Positions 58,898 through 64,000 of a stretch of DNA of 64,000 bases are shown in pieces; the stretch's first letter is position 1; the number at the start of each line of letters is the position of its first letter. The stretch is from positions 868,001 through 932,000 of the forward strand of contig BCIV01000008.1 in the NCBI GenBank assembly GCA_001600055.1, written 5' to 3'. The translations under genes were made by a program, and so were the position numbers. Source of the stretch: Filobasidium wieringae. Lineage: Eukaryota; Basidiomycota; Tremellomycetes; Filobasidiales; Filobasidiaceae. Below the pieces are notes generated by a model. That model was not told the DNA's origin, did no database searches, and saw only the letters and a program-made list of their open reading frames with translations.

Positions 58898-60638
58898 ATG
58901 AGCTCACCAACGACGACGTCGACGGCACCCGCACCACCGGGCGAGAAGATCGTCGAGCATGAGGAACACGATTGGACGATCAACCATCTCACCCTTCCCC
59001 GTGAACTGGCATTCCTCAGCGTCGTCTCCTCCACCCAACTGTTCACCCAGATCGGACTGGCCATCTCCATCGCCCCGTTGCATATCATCGGGAAAGATCT
59101 GGGGATAGACGATCGACCGGGGTTGTTGAGCTGGTCACCTGCCGCGTATAGTTTGACGGTGGGGACGTTCATCCTGATCGCGGGCAGGGTGGGGGATCTT
59201 TATGGGCACAAGAAGGCGGTCATGGCGGGTTGGGCGTGGTACGCCGTCTTCAGTCTCGTCGGTGGTGAGTCCGGGGCGCGGGGGGGGAGGTTCCCTTTCT
59301 GATCGAAATCCACATTCCCTGACCACTCACCATCACCATGCCTAGGCTTCGCAACCTACATCCCCTCCCGCCCCGATATCTTCCTCGACACCCTCAGAGC
59401 ACTCCAAGGGATCGGTCCCGCCTTCCTCCTCCCCAACGCCGTAGCCCTGCTGGGCCGAGTCTACCCCCCCGGTCGGAGGAAAGAACTAGCGTTCGCCCTG
59501 TTCGGACTGACCGCCCCCTCCGGGTTCGTCACCGGTGCCCTCTTCAGCTCCCTCATCGCACAAGAGGGATGGTGGCCCTGGGTCTACTGGTGTAACTCGA
59601 TCGCCTGTGTCTTACTGCTCGGGCTCAGCTGGGGGTTCATTCCGCAGGTGGACGAATGGAACCCCTTGAGAATGGAGAAGGGGGCGATGGACCTGACCGG
59701 GTGTGTTGTGGGCGTGGGCGGGTTGGTTCTGATCAACTTTGCTTGGAACCAAGGGCCTGTCGTTGGGTGGGAGACGGTCTATGTTTATGTGCTTTTGATC
59801 CTTGGGATCGGGTTCATCGGGGTTTTCTGTGAGTGCGAGTGCGCGAGGGTCTTTACTTGCAGCCGGGGGATGTGACTGATCATCCGTTCTTGACACAGTC
59901 TGGGTGGAAGAAAAGGCGAGTCATCCACTGGTCCCGTGGAGAGCACTCAACAGTCGGATCGGGTTGACGTTGGGTGCGATCGGGGCGGGTTGGTCTTCCT
60001 TTGGGATCTGGATCTGTGAGTCAAGAGTCGCTCTACAACTAGTCACGAGGGGCGATGTGATACTGATGATCACAACGGGACACGCCCACTCGACAGACTA
60101 CCTCTGGCAATTCTGGCAAGAACTTCGCGGGAACTCGTCCCTCTTGTCCACCGCTCAGATGGTCCCCGTCGTCTTTTCCGGAGCGATCGCCGCTCTCGCC
60201 ACCGGGCTGTTGATCTCTCGTATCCAACCGGGGTACATCCTCCTGATCGCCATGCTGGCGTTCTGTATGGGGAACGTCATCGCCAGCGTCACACCCGTGG
60301 GGTTGACTTACTGGGGAGCCTCGTTCATCGCTTGCCTCATCACCCCGATCGGGATGGATAGCAGTTGGCCATCGGGGAGTATCATCCTGAGCGATTTCTT
60401 ACCGCGGAATCATCAGGGGTTGGCCGGGTCGTTGATGAACACGGTCGTCAACTATTCCATCTCGATCGGGTTGGGCGTCGCCGGGTTGGTGGAGAGTAGG
60501 ATCAATAGGGATGGCAGTAGGGTGTTGGAAGGGTACAGGAGCGCTCACTACGTCGGGATCGGGTTGGCAGGGTTGGGAGTCGGGATCAGTCGTCTGTTGA
60601 TACTGTCGACCAGGAGAGAGTCGCGGTCGAGGGTATGA
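58898..60638 (+). CDS. MFS drug:H+ antiporter, DHA2 family
   Basis: A 14-helix-type transporter of the kind that exports drugs or organic compounds. Exons 58898 to about 59261, 59345 to about 59829, 59900 to about 60014 and 60092-60638 give about 500 residues. Motifs: HLTLPRELAFLSVVSSTQLFTQIGLAI, GTFILIAGRVGDLYGHKKAVMAGWAWYAVF (motif A, G-x-x-x-D-x-x-GHKK), RALQGIGPAFLLPNAVALLG (motif B and C region), ELAFALFGLTAPSGFVTGA, WWPWVYWCNSIACV, SSWPSGSIILSDFLPRNHQGLAGSLMNTVVNYSISIGLGVAGLVE. Close in pattern to yeast Atr1/Azr1-type members. Substrate unknown. Confidence 0.92.
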
Positions 60639-61510
60639 GGTAGTTTGATGAAAATCTTCCTGTGAATGTCAATTGACAAGCGTGTCACGTCGACCGAACC
60701 TTGAACCGTTTCTCATTCTCCCCACGTTTTCAACCCGTTTCGACGTTTATGGAAACCTCGTCGAAAAGGCAATGGGTGGGAAAACCTTCCACCCCGAGTT
60801 GCGATACGCGGGTGGATCTATCCCCGATAGTCATACTTGGGAGTCCGATCGCCTCCCCTTCCCCACCCCCCGTTCACCCCCTTGCCTGTCCCCCGAAGAT
60901 CTCGCACGGGACCGATTCACCGTCGAACGGGGCCCGTCAAACATTCACTTCAGGGGGTTATGGTAGAAGAGTCAAGGAAGGGAGGAAAAGGACGTTTACT
61001 TGCCCCATTCTTCGAAGGAGTGGGAGAGGGTGGAGTGTACCGGGATTGGAAGCGGGAAGAGACCGAGGGAGGGGTACAGGCGGGTGAAACATGTCAGGGA
61101 TTCGGAGTAACGGACAGATAGTCATGAAGCACGGGGAGAAGGTGGGCGAGAGGTACATGTAGGAGTTCGGGATTAGAGGATGCCGCAGGATAGGCATGAT
61201 GAAGTTCAGCCGGGGTGGAGGGATCGTCAAGGGGTCGCCCGTAATCTGTGGAGGGACCTCAGAATACTATCGCCTATGTCTCGCTCAGATTCATCTAGAC
61301 TGTGGCGGTTCCCGCATTGATACGGTCGTAATCAATCTCGTAAGAGGCAGAATTCCCTCCGAAATGCGATACGTCTATCGTAACATTATAGTAACCTCCG
61401 ATATTATATGGTCTCATTTGGTTTCCTCCCCCCCATCCGTCGATACGTTCCATCTTTGATAATCGCTCAGAGTTCAGCAATGTTTCCGATCGAGGCGCAA
61501 GACATCCCAC
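60639..61510. other. Intergenic stretch, convergent ends
   Basis: Frames here (60673-61121, 61196-61459) are short and GC-rich, overlapping each other in different frames. I see no family or splice support. It should contain the 3' UTRs of the two flanking genes. Confidence 0.35.
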
Positions 61511-63111
61511 TCACTGTTCCTCGTAATCAAACAACTCCTTCCATCTGCCTTGTATCGTCAATGAAATGGCCGCTCCTACCGTCGAGCCCAGGCATCCCGA
61601 GTAGATCCATAGGAAGGCTAGTCTGATATCGTGCACCGTAGCCATACCTAATCCCGTTCCGATCACAGCACCGAGTAGTGCAGAGTTGAAAGTCGGCTGA
61701 GGCCATGAAGCTAGGAAGCCCCGGGCTATATCGATCATAGCATTGGTATGAGCCTGCTTCGAGCGGACTTCTTCTTCTTCGGTAGGTATGGGGGGTTCAC
61801 TGGGACCCTCGCTTGGTTGGGAAGATTGTTGACGTCGGTCGACATGGCTATAGTCGAAACGCTCGAGCATTGCCAGCTGGAAGCGAGACGTCAGTACTCG
61901 TCTTTCGTAACGTACAAGATTCCACAAGCTTACAGGGACTAGCGCGTTCTGCAGTAGATCGGTATTCAGAGAAACAGAGCCATAGATGTAAGCGCTCGAG
62001 ATCCATCCAGATATCGTGTCCCAGAAAGGTGGAGGATTTCTCAGTTTGGCGTAGACGACGGTGTTCTCTCCCACTCGGGCAGACCAATAAGCCATAAGGC
62101 CCTGAGCGAGTCGAAATTTGTGGTAAGAACAAGGTATCCTTCACAAGCGAGAGCCGCGAACAGACACTCACACAAACGGCAACGACAAGGGTAAACCCTG
62201 CTGCTACCACGGCAGCGAATCGCAGAAACTTGAGTCTAGCCTCTCCTCGTTGGATCACTTTGGGTATGGAATTGGTGGCCATGATGACGGGTAACGCATA
62301 ATCTGCGTATCCGAGCGAGGAGAGATGGACAGGTAAGACCAGGAGGTGAGCGAGGAGGACGATGAGGATGTTTTCGAAAAAGTCTGTTGCTCGGTCGGAT
62401 GGAAGGCGTTGTATCACTACTTGTACCTGATTCGAAGGAGTCGCAAATACTTTGAGCTGCGGACTGGCGAGGTGGCGTAGCTACAGAGAAGGGATCATCA
62501 GCGCGAGCTATAAAATACGAAGACTCTGAGTGATGATACTGACTCGCTTCAGCCCGAGAGATAGCGAACTGCCCCACACGATGAACATAAGTCCGTCCAA
62601 GATTCCTGTCTGCAGTAACAGATAGCTTGCCGCACAGAAGAACCCAACGAATACGAGACCGATGCCAATGATGACATCTGTTGAAGGTTTCCAGCGTGAT
62701 GGTTTTGGTAAAGGTATCGGTGTCTCTTCTACCTTTTCTGGCAGACACTCAGTTTTGTCCTCGGTTGGGAATTGATAGCTCTCAACGTATGCAATACCCG
62801 CTGTGACCGAACTGTGTACCTTACAAAACGTATACGGCCGCGTCAATCAGGCTGCAAACTCTCACACAACACTGACCCAGACCGACTCTTGCTTCCCTCC
62901 CACATGCCCAGCGGATGATGAACCAGAAACAAAGATTCAGGGATGTTTTGACAGCGAACTCCTGTGAGAAGATGTGATCCAAGCTAGGCCAGCTTATAAG
63001 TTGTCCCATGCTGCTTGATGGTTCCGCAGAAGACAGTTGTACGTCGGTCGCTGAGTATTGTTGGCGTTGGTGATCTATATAAGAATTGACCGAGGTTACC
63101 GCTTTTATCAT
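61511..63111 (-). CDS. Unknown multi-pass membrane protein
   Basis: No family recognised. Begins at ATG 63111: MIKAVTSVNSYIDHQRQQYSATDVQLSS, then FWFIIRWACGREARVGL; a 74-nt intron (about 62800-62873) in phase leads to AGIAYVESYQF, VEETPIPLPKPSRWKPSTDVIIGIGLVFVGFFCAASYLLL, LDGLMFIVWGSSLSLGLKR, then after an intron near 62480-62540 the helix region ENILIVLLAHLLVLPVHLSSLGYADYALPVIMATN and FAAVVAAGFTLVVAVC, and in the last exon GWISSAYIYGSVSL, FLASWPQPTFNSALLGAVIGTGLGMA and RLAFLWIYSGCLGSTVGAAIS, ending LFDYEEQ. Six or more membrane segments, total about 460 residues. Exon 1 to 2 junction is the weak point. Confidence 0.6.
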
Positions 63112-63325
63112 ATTGCCCGAAGCTGAGACTTGACGCGCCTGAATAAAGCTCCATGCCGAAGTTTCAGGTGGATGCCGGATGCCGGTACCTGATAACAGAT
63201 GTCACGCGCGCCACTGCACAGCAGCTTATCGTCATTCTTGGCACGACTTTGTGATATTCATCGCTAGGTTCACTTCATGACTAACAACCTCTAGGACCCC
63301 CTCTAAACACTTCGAACGTATCAAG
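63112..63325. promoter_or_regulatory. 214-bp divergent promoter interval
   Basis: Between the starts of the two divergent genes at 63111 (minus) and 63326 (plus). It includes a direct repeat GGATGCCGG (63172-63187). No known motif recognised. Confidence 0.35.
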
Positions 63326-64000
63326 ATGTCCGCCCCACCCCAGTACACACGTCTCTTTGATCACGATACCGACTACGACATCGAAGCTCAAACGCACAAG
63401 TCCCCTGATCGAGGTTATGACGATACCTCAAAGGCATCCAACGCCGAGGAGCGAACCACGCAATCTTCTTCCTCGTCCTCCTCCAAGCCGATTCTGACTG
63501 AATACGTCTATGATCCTGTGTTCCCTATGACTGGGTCGAGACAGCTGGTCTTGGCTCATCCCGCTCGATCTGAACAGGCAAGCATCATGGCGATATACTT
63601 GCGCTCGCTAATGCTCATCTGATCATGCGGTTCTTCAGGACGCACTCGCCATCGCCTACCGCGCATTTCCAAGCCTTCAACTCCGATCCGTTGCTCCGGA
63701 GAGGGTATCATTCAGACTTCCCAGCGGATACAATCACATCTTGAAGCGAAGGTTGGGACCGCCTCTTAGGATCTTACCAGAGATATGGGAGATTATCGCT
63801 CGTAGCGAGATCCCCGTGGAGCGGATCGAGGTGACGGTCGAGGACGCTGAGGGCGATGCTGAGCTGCGTGAGTCTTCTTTCCTAGTGACCTGTCAGCCCG
63901 TCGTTGCTCTGAATGTTCTCTCATACATGGCTGGCTGGACTATCCTAGGTCATAAGCGGGAGATGAAACACGTCGCCTTGGCAATCGTAACGATCCTGGG
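63326..64000 (+). CDS. Unknown protein, runs off the window (5' part only)
   Basis: Starts at ATG 63326: MSAPPQYTRLFDHDTDYDIEAQTHKS, Ser-rich low complexity (SSSSSSSK), ILTEYVYDPVFPMTGSRQLVLAHPARSEQ. An intron with a GC donor (63578-63638, GCAAGC...TTCTTCAG) leads to DALAIAYRAFPSLQLRSVAPERVSFRLPSGYNHILKRRLGPPLRILPEIWEII; a second intron follows, then HKREMKHVALAIVTILG at the edge. The sentence-like LPEIWEII stretch is reminiscent of an F-box start (L-P-E-I-W-E-I-I), which is a weak suggestion only. Truncated by the window end. Confidence 0.5.

Noticed and set aside
60673..61121. Overlapping frames of 94-128 codons after the DHA2 gene
   Set aside because: Three frames open at once in GC-rich sequence; no family or splice support.

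Overview
The window is nuclear DNA from a basidiomycete fungus, most likely a Tremellomycete of the Cryptococcus/Kwoniella type. This is inferred from genes broken by many 50-60 nt introns with GTRNGY donors and CTAAC-like branch sites, from bidirectional promoters of 0.2-0.5 kb, and from recognisable fungal genes (DUF6699 protein, GPI-anchored chitin deacetylase, Rad14, Naf1, Pus4, extended GTP cyclohydrolase II). No rRNA gene, tRNA gene, CRISPR array, transposase or reverse transcriptase was recognised.

Layout. 0.7-2.5 kb: DUF6699-like protein (+). 4.1-13.7 kb: four minus-strand housekeeping genes, GPD1 (glycerol-3-phosphate dehydrogenase), PGK1 (phosphoglycerate kinase), an RNF10/Mag2-type RING ubiquitin ligase and UBP6/USP14 (proteasome deubiquitinase). 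14.1 kb: intronless acidic C2H2 zinc-finger protein. 15.4-21.8 kb: divergent RIB1 (riboflavin synthesis, minus) and VMA1 (V-ATPase subunit A, plus), 194 bp apart. 22-31 kb: a lineage-type region with small unknown genes, diverged tandem repeats, a minus-strand gene with triplicated 25-nt microexons, RAD14/XPA, and a reconstructed four-exon orphan gene. 31.8-33.2 kb: probable THO complex subunit 7. 34.3-36.3 kb: alanine transaminase. 37.4-38.5 kb: TMEM14 family protein. 39.7-41.3 kb: chitin deacetylase. 42.0-46.3 kb: NAF1 (+) and PUS4 (-), both acting on RNA pseudouridylation. 46.7-63.1 kb: an accessory stretch with three MFS transporters (sugar/H+ type, allantoate/anion:cation type, DHA2 drug-H+ type), an arylsulfatase, and two unrecognised multi-pass membrane proteins. 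A truncated gene runs off the right edge.

Most notable: (1) a small unknown gene family present four times in about 28 kb (22.1, 33.4, 41.4 and 50.1 kb), with truncated and promoter-bearing copies; (2) an N gap inside one copy flanked by an exact 94-bp repeat, whose collapse restores the reading frame and makes the copy match its 50-kb paralogue in length; (3) a probable 5-nt microexon in the TMEM14 gene; (4) the 25-nt microexon triplet; (5) a three-copy 20-bp-periodic promoter element between the divergent arylsulfatase and anion-transporter genes; (6) a Rad14/XPA zinc finger whose fourth ligand is Asp. All gene structures were read by eye from splice sites and phase; exact ends of multi-exon genes without family support are provisional.
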